Assembly (NCBI GenBank): GCA_964558715.1
Contig: CAZLFD010000004.1
Span: 3,114 to 67,113 of the forward strand
Origin: JBGSOV01 sp964558715
GTDB taxonomy: Bacteria; Patescibacteriota; Gracilibacteria; CAIRYL01; GCA-016699755
Direction of reading: 5' to 3'
Length of the DNA: 64,000 bases
In this document: one piece after another, positions 6,583-16,117 of the stretch
How positions within the stretch are numbered: the stretch's first letter is position 1
How the letters are laid out: the number at the start of each line of letters is the position of its first letter
The notes under the pieces: generated by a model
What the model was told of the DNA's origin: nothing
Database searches by the model: none
Seen by the model: the letters and a program-made list of their open reading frames with translations, nothing else
Made by a program: the position numbers and the translations under genes

Positions 6583-8943
6583 ATGGACCGCAAAATACGC
6601 GCCGCCGCCTTGGCGAAGCACATCGGCATAAGTTCACAAGACCTGAGAAAACTTCTCTCTACAGTTAACTTTGGCGTAAAACCCACTGATCGTGAGTTTC
6701 CAGAATCTTTGGCATCCGGCATCGTGCGCTTTGCATCGCGCAAGTACAAACGCGAAATACCGCCGCTGATTAATTATGACAATATCGAAGATGATGAAGA
6801 GGAAGAGCAAAAAGATACGCTGACTGCCGAAAAGGTGCGTGAAGAATCTGGGGGTGAGGTAAGTGCTTTTGAAGCGCTTAATCGGCTTGGGAAGAAATCA
6901 ACAGATGAGGATCACCAGGAAGCTCCCGCGAAAAAAGCCCAGAAGAAAGAAAAAGAAGATACAGCGGCGGAGCAAAAACCGAGTGCGGCTCCCAACCCTG
7001 CTATTTTCCGTAAAATCGAAGTTGACCCGACCGAGGCGGCCGCAGCGAAAGAACGTCACTTAGAAAAAGAGCGCATCAGCAAAGAAGAACGCGAACAAGA
7101 AATGATCGAGAAGAAGGCGATGGAACGGCGCAAGAAGAAATCGCAGGTGCTCGTCAAAAAAGAAGGGGTCGTCGAGATTCCTGATGCTATTTCGATTAAA
7201 GAATTCTCCGAGAAAATTGGTGTTCCGGCAGCCGAAATCATTTCGGTACTGATCAAAAACGGCATGATGGTGACCATGACTCAGTCAGTCGACTTCGACA
7301 CACTTTCAATCGTCGCACCAGAACTTGAAGTCGAAATCAAACGCGAAGAACGTCAGGCGAGTGCTGCCGACTTAAAATCTGGCAACCTCGAGCAACTACT
7401 GGCCGATGAGCCAGAAAACCTGGTCGAGCGACCACCGGTCATCGTGGTAATGGGGCATGTCGACCATGGAAAAACGAAGATATTGGATGTGATCCGCGAG
7501 ACAAAAGTGGTAGAAGGCGAAGCCGGAGGAATCACCCAGCATATTGGAGCGTATCAGGTCGAGAAGAACGGGAAGTTTATAACCTTTATCGATACTCCTG
7601 GGCATGAGGCATTTACGAGTATGCGAGCACGCGGCGCTCGTACGGCAGATGTGGCGATACTGGTAGTCGCAGCAGATGAAGGCTTTAAGCCACAAACGGT
7701 TGAAGCGCTGAACCACGCGCGCGAAGCAGAGTTGCCGATTGTGGTCGCCATCAATAAAATCGACAAGCAAGATGCGAATATCGATAAGGTAAAAGGCGAG
7801 CTCGTATCGCATGAGCTAAACCCCGAAGATTGGGGCGGGCAAACGCCAACGGTAGAAGTATCCGCATTGCAGAAAAAAGGAATCGACGATCTTTTGGAGC
7901 TTATCGTCTTGCAAGCCGACATGTTAGAACTAAAGGCGAATCCGAAGAGATTAGCAGTGGGAACGGTGGTCGAATCGCATCTCGATACCTCACTCGGGCC
8001 GGTTGCGACGATCATCATCAACACAGGAACGCTAAACATTGGCGATGATTTCGTGCTTGACGGAAGTGCCGGAAGAGTAAAGACGATGATCGATGATGCC
8101 GGGAAAAAAATCAAAGCGGCGCCACCGGGCATGCCGGTGCGTATTTCAGGCCTTGAATCGGTTCCATCGGCAGGTGGATTACTCCAGGTCCACCCAACTG
8201 CGAAAGCAGCAAGAGAACAATCAGAAGAAATACAATCCCTCCGTCACCAAGAAAAAGCGAGCGGCACAGGTCTCTCAGATATTATGGCCGGTTTGCAGCA
8301 AGGTAAGATGAAGTTTCTTAAAATCGTACTCAAAGCCGATACTGAGGGCTCGCTCGAAGCGGTACGCCAGGCGATCGAGAAAATCAAAAACGACGAAGTC
8401 GCACCAAAAGTCATCCACGCGGCAGTAGGAAGTGTAACCGAGACAGACGTGATGATGGCATCTGCCAGCCAAGGAATCGTACTTGGGTTTAATGCGCTCG
8501 TCTCGCCGCGTGTGAAGCGGATTGCCGAAAACGAGCAAGTCGAGGTGCAGAATTACGATATTATCTACAATCTGGTCGATGATGTGAAGAAAATCCTCTT
8601 TGGCCTGCTTGAGCCCGAAACCATTGAAGTGGTGACCGGTCAACTAGATGTAAAACAGATATTCTTCACGAAAAAGAAGATGGCGATCGTGGGCTGTAAG
8701 GTACGTAAAGGTTTTGTTGAGAACGGAGAATTTGTCCGCATCTTCCGCGGAGAACCAGCAGAAGATGATGAACCGGAATCAATCGGTATCGGGAAAATCG
8801 CCAGCTTGCAGCACTTTGAAAGCAAAGTGCCAAAAGTAGAAGAAAACCAGGAGTGTGGTATTCAGTTTGAAGGAAAGATTCCGGTAGAAGAAGGTGACCG
8901 GCTCGAAGCGTATAAATTGGAAGAGCGTTTGAAGACTTTGTGA
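6583..8943 (+). CDS. infB: Translation initiation factor IF-2
   Basis: A GTPase that places initiator tRNA on the 30S ribosome and promotes subunit joining. I choose the ATG at 6583 (786 residues) because the 26 residues before it look unlike the family, whereas MDRKIRAAALAKHIGISSQD looks like an IF-2 N-domain. A highly charged linker follows, then an IF2N-like segment (IPDAISIKEFSEKIGVPAAE), G1 GHVDHGKT (291-298), G3 DTPGHEAF, G4 NKID, and the C-terminal domains II to IV. The length is normal. The upstream 270 bases hold a REP-like palindrome but no clear promoter. TGA is used as the stop. Confidence 0.97.
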   Translation: MDRKIRAAALAKHIGISSQDLRKLLSTVNFGVKPTDREFPESLASGIVRFASRKYKREIPPLINYDNIEDDEEEEQKDTLTAEKVREESGGEVSAFEALNRLGKKSTDEDHQEAPAKKAQKKEKEDTAAEQKPSAAPNPAIFRKIEVDPTEAAAAKERHLEKERISKEEREQEMIEKKAMERRKKKSQVLVKKEGVVEIPDAISIKEFSEKIGVPAAEIISVLIKNGMMVTMTQSVDFDTLSIVAPELEVEIKREERQASAADLKSGNLEQLLADEPENLVERPPVIVVMGHVDHGKTKILDVIRETKVVEGEAGGITQHIGAYQVEKNGKFITFIDTPGHEAFTSMRARGARTADVAILVVAADEGFKPQTVEALNHAREAELPIVVAINKIDKQDANIDKVKGELVSHELNPEDWGGQTPTVEVSALQKKGIDDLLELIVLQADMLELKANPKRLAVGTVVESHLDTSLGPVATIIINTGTLNIGDDFVLDGSAGRVKTMIDDAGKKIKAAPPGMPVRISGLESVPSAGGLLQVHPTAKAAREQSEEIQSLRHQEKASGTGLSDIMAGLQQGKMKFLKIVLKADTEGSLEAVRQAIEKIKNDEVAPKVIHAAVGSVTETDVMMASASQGIVLGFNALVSPRVKRIAENEQVEVQNYDIIYNLVDDVKKILFGLLEPETIEVVTGQLDVKQIFFTKKKMAIVGCKVRKGFVENGEFVRIFRGEPAEDDEPESIGIGKIASLQHFESKVPKVEENQECGIQFEGKIPVEEGDRLEAYKLEERLKTL

Positions 8944-9071
8944 TCAGCTCCTTCGCTGAGCAAAGGGGTCAAATCATTAAAATCGACCGCCTTCGGCTCC
9001 ATCTAACTACACTTCAACTAACGCACAAGTAGGTAGCAGACACAATGCAGTAAAAACTAACAAAACCCTCC

Positions 9072-9095
9072 TGAATCGGTTCAAGTCGGAATGAC
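9072..9095. repeat. REP-like palindrome, copy 2
   Basis: The sequence gaatcggttcaagtcggaat followed by gact aligns with the palindrome at 47313-47337 (gattccggtcaagccggaat). It overlaps the last codons and stop of the glycosyltransferase gene, so its C-terminal GVIPT is encoded by the repeat. Confidence 0.45.
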
Positions 9096-10232
9096 TCCTG
9101 CGTTTTTTGCTTGTTCCTTCTTCCACTCTCTTTCCACGAATTCTTTGATTTCTTTGTCGAAGCGTTGTGCCGAAAACTGCTTCGCGTATTCCGCCAGTTT
9201 TTCACGTTTCAACTTTTTCTCAATACTTTCAAATTCATGAATGGCTTTTTCGAGTACGAACGGTGTTTGTTCATCAAACAGTACACCAGTTTTGCCATGC
9301 TCTAGGGTCGATATCACTCCTCCTTTGCCGTAGGCGATGACCGGCGATCCGGCAGCTAGGGCTTCGATCGCGGTGATGCCCGCATCTTCTAACTGCGGAA
9401 AAAGCAGTGCCTTAGCTTGCCCCATTAACTTTGGCACTTCGTTATCGCGCACAAAACCACGGAATTCGATATTTGGCACATCCGCAGCCATCTTCCGCAG
9501 TTCTGCTTCATTTCGCCCTGTTCCAGCAATGACGAGCCGCTGATGAGGCATTTTTTTAAAGGTATTGATGAGCAAATCAAAACGCTTCTGCGGCACTAAG
9601 CGACCAAAGCCGAGATAGAATTTTTCCTTTTTTTCGTTGAGCCCAATAGCAAAGCGGTCGACATCTGCCGGAGGGATGATCACGCTTGCATCACGATTAT
9701 AGTAGCGTTTGATGCTGGAAGCGATGTAATCGGAATTAGCAATATACACATCGGGCCGCTGGGCCGCGTAATAATCCCAGATGCGGAGTTTGGTAAAATA
9801 GCGCGGTAGCAATTGCTTAACCCGTTTTGGTACGGGAAAATCTTCTAAATACTGCTGCCAATCACCCCATAAATAACGGGTAGGGGAGTGACAGTAGCAG
9901 ATATGCAGCTGATTTGGATGTGTGATGATCCCCTTGCCGACAAACGAACTGCTCGAAAGTACAATGTCGTATTCCGCGACATCCAGATTTTCAATCGCCT
10001 TGGGTAAAAAGGGGAGAAGAAAAGGATGATGTTTACGGATGCGCTCTGGTAATTTTTGTAAATACGAGGTATGAATGCGCTCTTTTGCGATGCGTAAGCG
10101 AAAGGTGCGTGGCGTATACACCGTGGTATACATGTGCGCATGCGGAAACACTTGGAGAAAGCGCTTTATAACAGCTTCTGCACCCCCAGATATGGTAAGC
10201 CAATCGGCGATGATGGCGACTTTTGGTTGCAT
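9081..10232 (-). CDS. Glycosyltransferase family 4
   Basis: A 383-residue GT4-type (GT-B fold) glycosyltransferase. The N-terminal half has the acceptor-side GGAEAV motif (16-21) and a CYCHSPTRYLWGDW segment. The C-terminal nucleotide-sugar domain has GFGRLVPQKRFDLL (208-221) and the E282-x7-E290 motif in EDAGITAIE. It probably adds a sugar to a surface polysaccharide or glycolipid; donor and acceptor cannot be told. No polysaccharide cluster surrounds it. The last residues are encoded by a REP-like palindrome, suggesting that the repeat inserted at, or now forms, the end of the gene. Confidence 0.88.
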   Translation of the reverse strand: MQPKVAIIADWLTISGGAEAVIKRFLQVFPHAHMYTTVYTPRTFRLRIAKERIHTSYLQKLPERIRKHHPFLLPFLPKAIENLDVAEYDIVLSSSSFVGKGIITHPNQLHICYCHSPTRYLWGDWQQYLEDFPVPKRVKQLLPRYFTKLRIWDYYAAQRPDVYIANSDYIASSIKRYYNRDASVIIPPADVDRFAIGLNEKKEKFYLGFGRLVPQKRFDLLINTFKKMPHQRLVIAGTGRNEAELRKMAADVPNIEFRGFVRDNEVPKLMGQAKALLFPQLEDAGITAIEALAAGSPVIAYGKGGVISTLEHGKTGVLFDEQTPFVLEKAIHEFESIEKKLKREKLAEYAKQFSAQRFDKEIKEFVEREWKKEQAKNAGVIPT

Positions 10233-10400
10233 GATGAGGTATTTTATCTAAGCTTGCCGGAAATTTAGATTTTATGAAAGCTGTAGGCGGCTTAATAGTG
10301 TTAGAAAGCCGCTTCGCAAACAGAGCTTCGCAAACAGAATATATTGACTAATATAATTATATATTATATAATATTAAGATTATTGTTCCCCCATCTTCTA

Positions 10401-11921
10401 ATGGAACTTTCTATCGCCCAACAGGCGAAAAGTCTCATCGAAAAGAGCAAAAAAATCCTTCTGGTCGCGCATGCGAAGATGGATGGTGATACGCTGTCGG
10501 CAACGATAGCCCTGCATAAACTGCTGCAGAAAATCGGAAAGAAAACGGTGGTGGCTTGCGCCGATGCCGTGCCCGAGGTGTTTTCGTTCCTCCCCGAAAC
10601 AGGGGTGCTGGAGCGCGAAATATCGGCCGGAAACGATTTTGTCATCTCGCTTGATTGCTCACGCACGCAGGCGCAAAAACTGCGCTGGAAGATCGAAGGG
10701 AATCAGCTGAAGATTTTCGTCACGCCATTTGGGGGATCGTTTCAGGCAAAAGATGTCAACTTTTCTGAACAATCCGATTTTGACCTGATTATTACAATCG
10801 ATGCCGCAGATCGCCAACAGCTCGGGAGCATATTTGAAGAAAACACTGATCTGTTTGCCCGGGTTCCGGTACTCGTCTTTGACCACCACACGAGCAACCC
10901 TGGTTTTGGTACGGTGAATGTCATCGATACAAAAGCGGCGAGTACGACCGAGGTGCTGTTTCACTTTTTGCCCACGATGTTCGGCGAACACTGGAAGAAA
11001 AAAATAGACGCCGATATCGCGACATTACTACTCACCGGAATCATCACTGATACAGCAAGCTTTCAAAACCCGAACACCACGCCAAAATCGCTAGAAGTAG
11101 CCGCCGATCTGGTAGAGCTGGGGGCGCGCCAACAAGAGATTATCCGTCATATATTTAAGACGAAAAACATTCCCACACTCAAACTTTGGGGGCGTGTGCT
11201 TTCTAAGATCAAGACCGATCCGCTACATCGCATGCTCTGGAGTACGGTTTCAGCCGATGACCTGAAAGATACCGGCGGTACGCTTGAAGATATGAACGGG
11301 ATTGTCGATGAACTGCTCGCCACCGCGCCGGGAATGGAAATGGTTTTTCTGCTCAAAGAGCGTGACGACGGTGTAGTTGCCGTCTCGATCCGCACCACCA
11401 CCCCACTGTGTGATGCTTCGAAATTTTCATTGGAGTTTGGTGGCGGTGGGCATGTACAGGCAGCAGGCTTCAAAATACGTGCCAGTAAGCCATTCGACAT
11501 TATTGTGGGCGAAGTCATATCGGCAGCACAAAAGTTTCAGGCGAAGCGTTTTGCTGAAGAAAGTGGAGAAGAACGAGATAATTCTGATAAAGATTCAGAC
11601 ACTAAAGATAATCCCGAATTGAAATCGGGTGAGCAATACCTCGATGATGCCGCCTTGGAAGAATTTGCTATTGATCCAACAATTAAGTCAGGTGAAGATA
11701 TATCACCCCTAAGTGCAACAGAATCACCTGCCGAAAGCTCTGAAGATGAAAGCGGAGCACTTCCATCTTCAGGGCAGAAGTCTACCGAAGTAGTTCCGCC
11801 CAAAAAACCCCGCGATTTATCGCACGAAGAGTTTTCCGGTATGTTGGAACAGATAATGCGTCGCAATCCATTAGGTAAAAACGGTGATAAAAAAGACGAT
11901 TTATCTTCTCCTAACAAATGA
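10401..11921 (+). CDS. DHH family phosphoesterase (NrnA-like)
   Basis: A 506-residue DHH/DHHA1 phosphoesterase. Motif I is VAHAKMDGD (22-30), the name motif D161-H162-H163 lies in VFDHHTSNPG, and the DHHA1 substrate domain has FGGGGHVQAAGF. Family members degrade nanoRNA oligonucleotides, pAp or cyclic dinucleotides; which applies here is not visible. A long acidic, Ser/Glu-rich tail of about 120 residues follows DHHA1 and is unusual. The ATG at 10401 is preferred over 10344, which would add an AT-rich-encoded hydrophobic leader. It overlaps the next gene by 4 bases (ATGA). Confidence 0.88.
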   Translation: MELSIAQQAKSLIEKSKKILLVAHAKMDGDTLSATIALHKLLQKIGKKTVVACADAVPEVFSFLPETGVLEREISAGNDFVISLDCSRTQAQKLRWKIEGNQLKIFVTPFGGSFQAKDVNFSEQSDFDLIITIDAADRQQLGSIFEENTDLFARVPVLVFDHHTSNPGFGTVNVIDTKAASTTEVLFHFLPTMFGEHWKKKIDADIATLLLTGIITDTASFQNPNTTPKSLEVAADLVELGARQQEIIRHIFKTKNIPTLKLWGRVLSKIKTDPLHRMLWSTVSADDLKDTGGTLEDMNGIVDELLATAPGMEMVFLLKERDDGVVAVSIRTTTPLCDASKFSLEFGGGGHVQAAGFKIRASKPFDIIVGEVISAAQKFQAKRFAEESGEERDNSDKDSDTKDNPELKSGEQYLDDAALEEFAIDPTIKSGEDISPLSATESPAESSEDESGALPSSGQKSTEVVPPKKPRDLSHEEFSGMLEQIMRRNPLGKNGDKKDDLSSPNK

Positions 11922-12187
11922 ATATTTTTTACGGCTTACTTGGCATGGCGGCAGCATATTGTCTGATCCGCTATCGCAAAAAAGTCATTGGATTTACCGG
12001 CCAATGGCCCTGGGCTGAAAAAGCTTTCGGACCCGGACATACCGACTTTGCATTACTGCTACTAGCGATTTGCATCTTCTTTTTGTCGATTACTGTAATG
12101 ACCGGTCAGATGGACGATCTGCTGAACAGTAGTGTAGGAGATTTAAGTGAAGAAAAGCAAAAGCAAGGCACTTCGACTCTCAGGTAA
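11918..12187 (+). CDS. Small membrane protein
   Basis: An 89-residue protein with two hydrophobic segments (about residues 3-18 and 44-62) and a basic loop between them, followed by a polar tail. The family is unknown. Its start overlaps the DHH phosphoesterase stop in an ATGA, so the two are translated together. Confidence 0.6.
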   Translation: MNIFYGLLGMAAAYCLIRYRKKVIGFTGQWPWAEKAFGPGHTDFALLLLAICIFFLSITVMTGQMDDLLNSSVGDLSEEKQKQGTSTLR

Positions 12188-12400
12188 AGAGTCATGAAGA
12201 AAGCGGGCTGAGAAGGTTACCTCTGCTTTGTTGACGTTGGCGCTACGAAGATCGATCTCACCGTGCTTTCCAGTTGGTCATTGGAGACTCTGTTTGCGGA
12301 TGTAATGCTTGTTTTTTATACGCCACGAGAAAAACGCAGGAGCTTACTATTTAAGTTTTTCAAAACCGCTTTATCTCGAGCACTTTTCTGCGGTATTTGA

Positions 12401-12428
12401 AGAGCCATGGCCGCATTGCCATAGCTCT
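12401..12428 (+). terminator. Hairpin between convergent genes
   Basis: Arms agagccatggc and gccatagctct pair with one mismatch around a 6-base loop. On the plus strand it is followed by ttgttaaattttctt, so it could end the DHH phosphoesterase operon. It also lies downstream of the convergent cassette-1 gene and may act both ways. The rest of 12188-12462 shows no gene I can support. Confidence 0.55.
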
Positions 12429-12462
12429 TTGTTAAATTTTCTTATTGGTAGAGTTTGAATTA

Positions 12463-13659
12463 TTAGATGGCAGGCACAATCCCCTGGAAGATGACGGAGT
12501 AATTGCCGACACGGCCGACAGCATCAACGACACAGACGGGTGCGAGTACTGCTTGAACACTGCTACCGGTTTCGAGGTAGTATCCGCACTCTACTCCATT
12601 GACTTCAGCGCCAGTGATGGAGATATTTTGCGCTTCGAGGCTCTCGAAGAATGCTCGACGGTCTTCGATCGGAATAGCGCCTGGGTACTGCAGCTCGACT
12701 TTTCCAAGTTCAAATACACCAGCTGCAATCGTTGCCGAAAGATTTTCGGTCGAAGCAGTGTCGAGAACATCTTTTTCAACAATATTTGGGAAGTAGTGGT
12801 AGATATTCTCGATATCACCACTGTCATTCATCTGCACATTGACAGAACCGGCCTCTTTCGGTTCGTATGAACCAGTTTTGGCTGGGGTGTTCAGTGTAAT
12901 AACGGGTAGGGGAAGATCTGGTGTAAAGCGAATCCAGTTTTCACCAAATCTGTCGGTTTCTTCACTCGTGCTATACGGGAACCGGAGTAAGCCAGCCGTA
13001 TTTAGCGCATCAGCTACAGCTTGTGCTCCTGAGCCAGAGATCGATGCTGCAATGCCCTCGGCATCAAAGGTAAGATGAAAGACATCATAGTAGAGGAAGT
13101 AATCAGCTGAAAGGAGGTCTGTAATCGTGTAGGTCTGCTCATTCAGGCGTACGACTACACCCTTAATGCCAAGCGTTTCGCCCATTTCCTGAACGACTTC
13201 AAGCAGGCTTTTATCGGTCGGGCGCTCAAGCAAATAGACAGGAAGAGACTCAGGAATCTGGATGTCAATCTCTGTATCGCTATTCGTCCACTCAACACTG
13301 TAAGTAGGAGACTCGGCAATCTGTGGCTCATAGTCGGTGATTGCTGAAGCTGTAAGTTCTTCCTTTTGACGAGTCGTCAGAAATTTCAGCTCTGCTTCAC
13401 CGCTTTCATCGTAAATCGCCGCTGCAACATCATCCGCTGTTGGTGTAGGGATATCAGCCTGACTTAGTGCCGCAGAAGTAGGCGTCGGTCGATCATCTTC
13501 CTCACCTTTCTCTATGGTTTCTTCAGTCGAGACCAGAGTACTAGTTGCCGCAGGAGGAGTGGCTTCTTCCGTGTCTGGCGCTGGCGCACCGTTAAAGAGA
13601 AGGAGGGCGATAAGCGCCAGAATGCCGATGACGGCAATGATGGGGATGAGTTTTTTCAT
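12463..13659 (-). CDS. Cassette 1 anchored protein, unknown function
   Basis: A 398-residue protein with an N-terminal membrane anchor (residues 3-22), a Thr/Pro/Glu-rich linker to about 75, and an extracellular globular part. It is paralogous to the 416-residue protein at 50425-51675: in the C-terminal 43 positions beginning at GVECGYY, 22 are identical, ending in VIFQG. Both proteins also share a GENWIRF/GNQWIRF-type segment and two Cys near the C-terminus. No catalytic motif is visible. It follows the large secreted gene by 35 bases and is presumably cotranscribed with it. The recurring pairing suggests the two act together at the cell surface, which is an inference. Confidence 0.82.
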   Translation of the reverse strand: MKKLIPIIAVIGILALIALLLFNGAPAPDTEEATPPAATSTLVSTEETIEKGEEDDRPTPTSAALSQADIPTPTADDVAAAIYDESGEAELKFLTTRQKEELTASAITDYEPQIAESPTYSVEWTNSDTEIDIQIPESLPVYLLERPTDKSLLEVVQEMGETLGIKGVVVRLNEQTYTITDLLSADYFLYYDVFHLTFDAEGIAASISGSGAQAVADALNTAGLLRFPYSTSEETDRFGENWIRFTPDLPLPVITLNTPAKTGSYEPKEAGSVNVQMNDSGDIENIYHYFPNIVEKDVLDTASTENLSATIAAGVFELGKVELQYPGAIPIEDRRAFFESLEAQNISITGAEVNGVECGYYLETGSSVQAVLAPVCVVDAVGRVGNYSVIFQGIVPAI

Positions 13660-13694
13660 GAGTTGAAAAGATAGAGGGAAGGAAGAAGGAAGGA

Positions 13695-15509
13695 TTAGGA
13701 TTCGATCAGAATACCTGCTTCAAAGCCATCTGCGGCAGTATTGGTGGCATCAATGTCACCAAAATAGGTACCGGCACAAGCATTTTGCTCTACGGCGAAG
13801 AAAAGTTGGAAGATGTCGAGTGCGGCATCTCCATCCTTCCATGCAAAGCGAGTGGCAATGTCATCAGGATCGGCGACTTGCACTGCATAGTAACCATCTT
13901 CAGAAGTGATACCACTGTGCAATTCAGCAACCAAAGCCTGCTTTTCTTGGGCGTTCAATCTAAGGCTGTCAGCAATAGTGCTCGCGTACCTTTCTACATC
14001 AGACTTTGCAACACAAGCCTCACCGACATATCCGCCGCCGTAATCTTTGAGGAACGCATAGCGATAGTAGAAGGTATCCTTGTTGCCAGAAGCTAATGTC
14101 CACTGCTGCTCACCCGTATCAAACATCTTACTGGCATAGGTAACCAGTACGTCGTCAAAGCTGGGCTTCAGTTTCACTTCTTCTGATGAAGAAAGCACAA
14201 GGCGAGGGGAGACACCTTGAACATATTCAAAGGTAACAACTGGTCCACCATTTGCCCCATCACACTTAATTCTATCCCTAATCTTACCACTTATGTTTTT
14301 CCTCTGCGAACCGTCACAGAGTACCAAACAGGTATTTGGTTCGAGGCTTCCAGTCCAGAAAGCCATCGAATCGACAAAGTATTGCGCCCAGTTAGCCTCT
14401 GTTCCGTTATCTGGTAGGGCATCGAGAACACCTTTGGCAACACGTTCAGATCGGTAAGTGATATCAAGGACAAAATCAGCGATTTCTTTTGCTGCTCCAG
14501 CACGGTTGTTATTGGTGATAACATCTTTTACAAGATTCGTTAGTTTGCTCGCATTGGCATTGCCACTACCACTACCGGTCGAGGCATTGATCAACTCAGT
14601 GGCACTAATTGAGTTGATGCCGGTTACTTCTCCTCCCTTGTTATCCAGGATAATTCCCAATAAAGCCTGTTTGAGCATCTCCATACCTACAGCGCTGTCT
14701 GTAAAACGCTGCAATGTTATTTGGTCGATGCCCGCGGCGTTTGCATAGTGCGTATGCCCGCCTTCATTACGAGCAAGTTGTAGCGCTTGCGAACCAACAG
14801 CATCAAAAGCATTCACGATAGCAGGAAAAGGCGCGTTGGCCGGATCGAGGAAGACACTCTCGATTATATTTCGTCCGCTATCGCAGAGAGTAGTACAGGT
14901 ACCCGATGTACCAGCTGCTTGACGAGAGGCTCTTTCAATCTCAGCCACATCAGATACATCTGCCACGATATCTACAATAGTCGGTAAGCTGTGGGTTCCG
15001 ATAAAATAGTTTTGGTTTGTCTTTGCTCCTTGTAGCTGATCCCAACTGTCTTCTAGGCGAGAGAAGGCATCGAGCACGATTTTCTTTCCGATCATCGGCC
15101 AGATGATACTCGCATGGACATCAAGCGAAAAGTAGCCACTGCTCGGGTCGGTTTCATTAATCTGAAAACAGACGCCGTTACTTGGCCTATCTGTGGCTGC
15201 TGGGTTGGAACTTCGAGTGTAGATGAACACTTGTACTGGTGCACCAGGCTGAGCGTTTCCTTCGATTTTAAAAGTTTCACCTTCGCGTACGGTAATGATC
15301 TCGGTACGTTGGTTGAAAATCGAGCGCTGCCATGCTGTGTCGTTATCGCCACGGATAATATAGGCATCATCCCAGTCGATGTTGGCTGGCACTTGTGCGA
15401 CCAGATCTGGGTCGCAGTTCTGCACACTCTGTTGTTGTGCCATGGCAGGTGAAGTCCACAGGCTTGCGACAAGTAAAATGCTCGAGAGGAGGTAATTTTG
15501 TGTTTTCAT
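13695..15509 (-). CDS. Cassette 1 large secreted protein, unknown function
   Basis: A 604-residue protein with a cleavable signal peptide (hydrophobic core then SPAMAQQ near residue 24). It is paralogous to the 625-residue protein at 51701-53578: from the CDPDLV motif, 54 of 69 residues are identical without gaps, and both end in DGFEAGILI. Shared landmarks are YIIRGD.DTAWQR, an N-terminal beta-rich segment (IREGETF-type), FIYTRS, LDAFSRLE, paired Cys motifs CTTLCDSG and CLVLCDGS, and a C-terminal LDIFQLFFA. No enzyme or known adhesin domain is recognised. It is the first gene of cassette 1. Confidence 0.82.
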   Translation of the reverse strand: MKTQNYLLSSILLVASLWTSPAMAQQQSVQNCDPDLVAQVPANIDWDDAYIIRGDNDTAWQRSIFNQRTEIITVREGETFKIEGNAQPGAPVQVFIYTRSSNPAATDRPSNGVCFQINETDPSSGYFSLDVHASIIWPMIGKKIVLDAFSRLEDSWDQLQGAKTNQNYFIGTHSLPTIVDIVADVSDVAEIERASRQAAGTSGTCTTLCDSGRNIIESVFLDPANAPFPAIVNAFDAVGSQALQLARNEGGHTHYANAAGIDQITLQRFTDSAVGMEMLKQALLGIILDNKGGEVTGINSISATELINASTGSGSGNANASKLTNLVKDVITNNNRAGAAKEIADFVLDITYRSERVAKGVLDALPDNGTEANWAQYFVDSMAFWTGSLEPNTCLVLCDGSQRKNISGKIRDRIKCDGANGGPVVTFEYVQGVSPRLVLSSSEEVKLKPSFDDVLVTYASKMFDTGEQQWTLASGNKDTFYYRYAFLKDYGGGYVGEACVAKSDVERYASTIADSLRLNAQEKQALVAELHSGITSEDGYYAVQVADPDDIATRFAWKDGDAALDIFQLFFAVEQNACAGTYFGDIDATNTAADGFEAGILIES

Positions 15510-15736
15510 GAAATTTGAAAAAAGATTTCACTGTATACGATACATCATAATTACTGTTCTTTGCAAGTTCTTAGCGCATGATACCGCTCTATTAACAGCA
15601 ATGATCGCATATGATGAAAGCGTCCTGTAATACATCTGACTCCTGTACTGTAGAGTGCGCGAAAACAATTCACTATTTTCGCTTTGCTTTTTGTGAATAT
15701 TTGTCGAAAATAAAATTCGTATGTTTTTTTTGAATC
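15510..15736. other. Divergent intergenic region
   Basis: This 227-base AT-rich gap separates cassette 1 (leftward) from the thioredoxin-like gene (rightward) and must hold both promoters. A TTGCAA at 15561-15566 could be a minus-strand -35 element, but no convincing -10 is spaced correctly. No gene is visible. Confidence 0.4.
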
Positions 15737-16105
15737 ATGACAAAGTATTCCTTCCTGATGATCTGCACTCTTGTTGTTCTGACTGGGTGTGCGCCAAGTA
15801 GTGGCTCAGCTGATCGTGAGCCTGTTTCCGAGCTTGAAAAATTTGCCGCTTGCATTACCGAGAAAGATGCGGTGTTTTACGGAACCGAGTGGTGCCCGCA
15901 CTGTAAAACGCAGAAAGCAATGTTTAAAAGCGGTGCGATGGATTTTATAAATTATGTCGATTGTGATGAAAAGCCCGGTACATGCCAGGTAGCCAAGATC
16001 ACCGGATACCCGACTTGGATCATCGGCGGTGAGCAGCGCTTGTCTGGCACCCAGCCACTCGAAAAATTGGCTGAGGCAACGGCTTGCCCTGCACCTGCGG
16101 CATAA
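15737..16105 (+). CDS. Thioredoxin-like lipoprotein
   Basis: A 122-residue protein with a signal peptide and lipobox VVLTGC, so it is predicted to be lipid-anchored outside the membrane. The thioredoxin-fold core has YGTEWCPHCKTQK (CPHC active site) and a GYPTWIIGG cis-Pro region. It resembles the thioredoxin-like domain partnered with VKOR in oxidative folding systems. The likely role is extracytoplasmic disulfide exchange. The M16 peptidase gene starts 12 bases downstream. Confidence 0.85.
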   Translation: MTKYSFLMICTLVVLTGCAPSSGSADREPVSELEKFAACITEKDAVFYGTEWCPHCKTQKAMFKSGAMDFINYVDCDEKPGTCQVAKITGYPTWIIGGEQRLSGTQPLEKLAEATACPAPAA

Positions 16106-16117
16106 TACTCTGATAGT

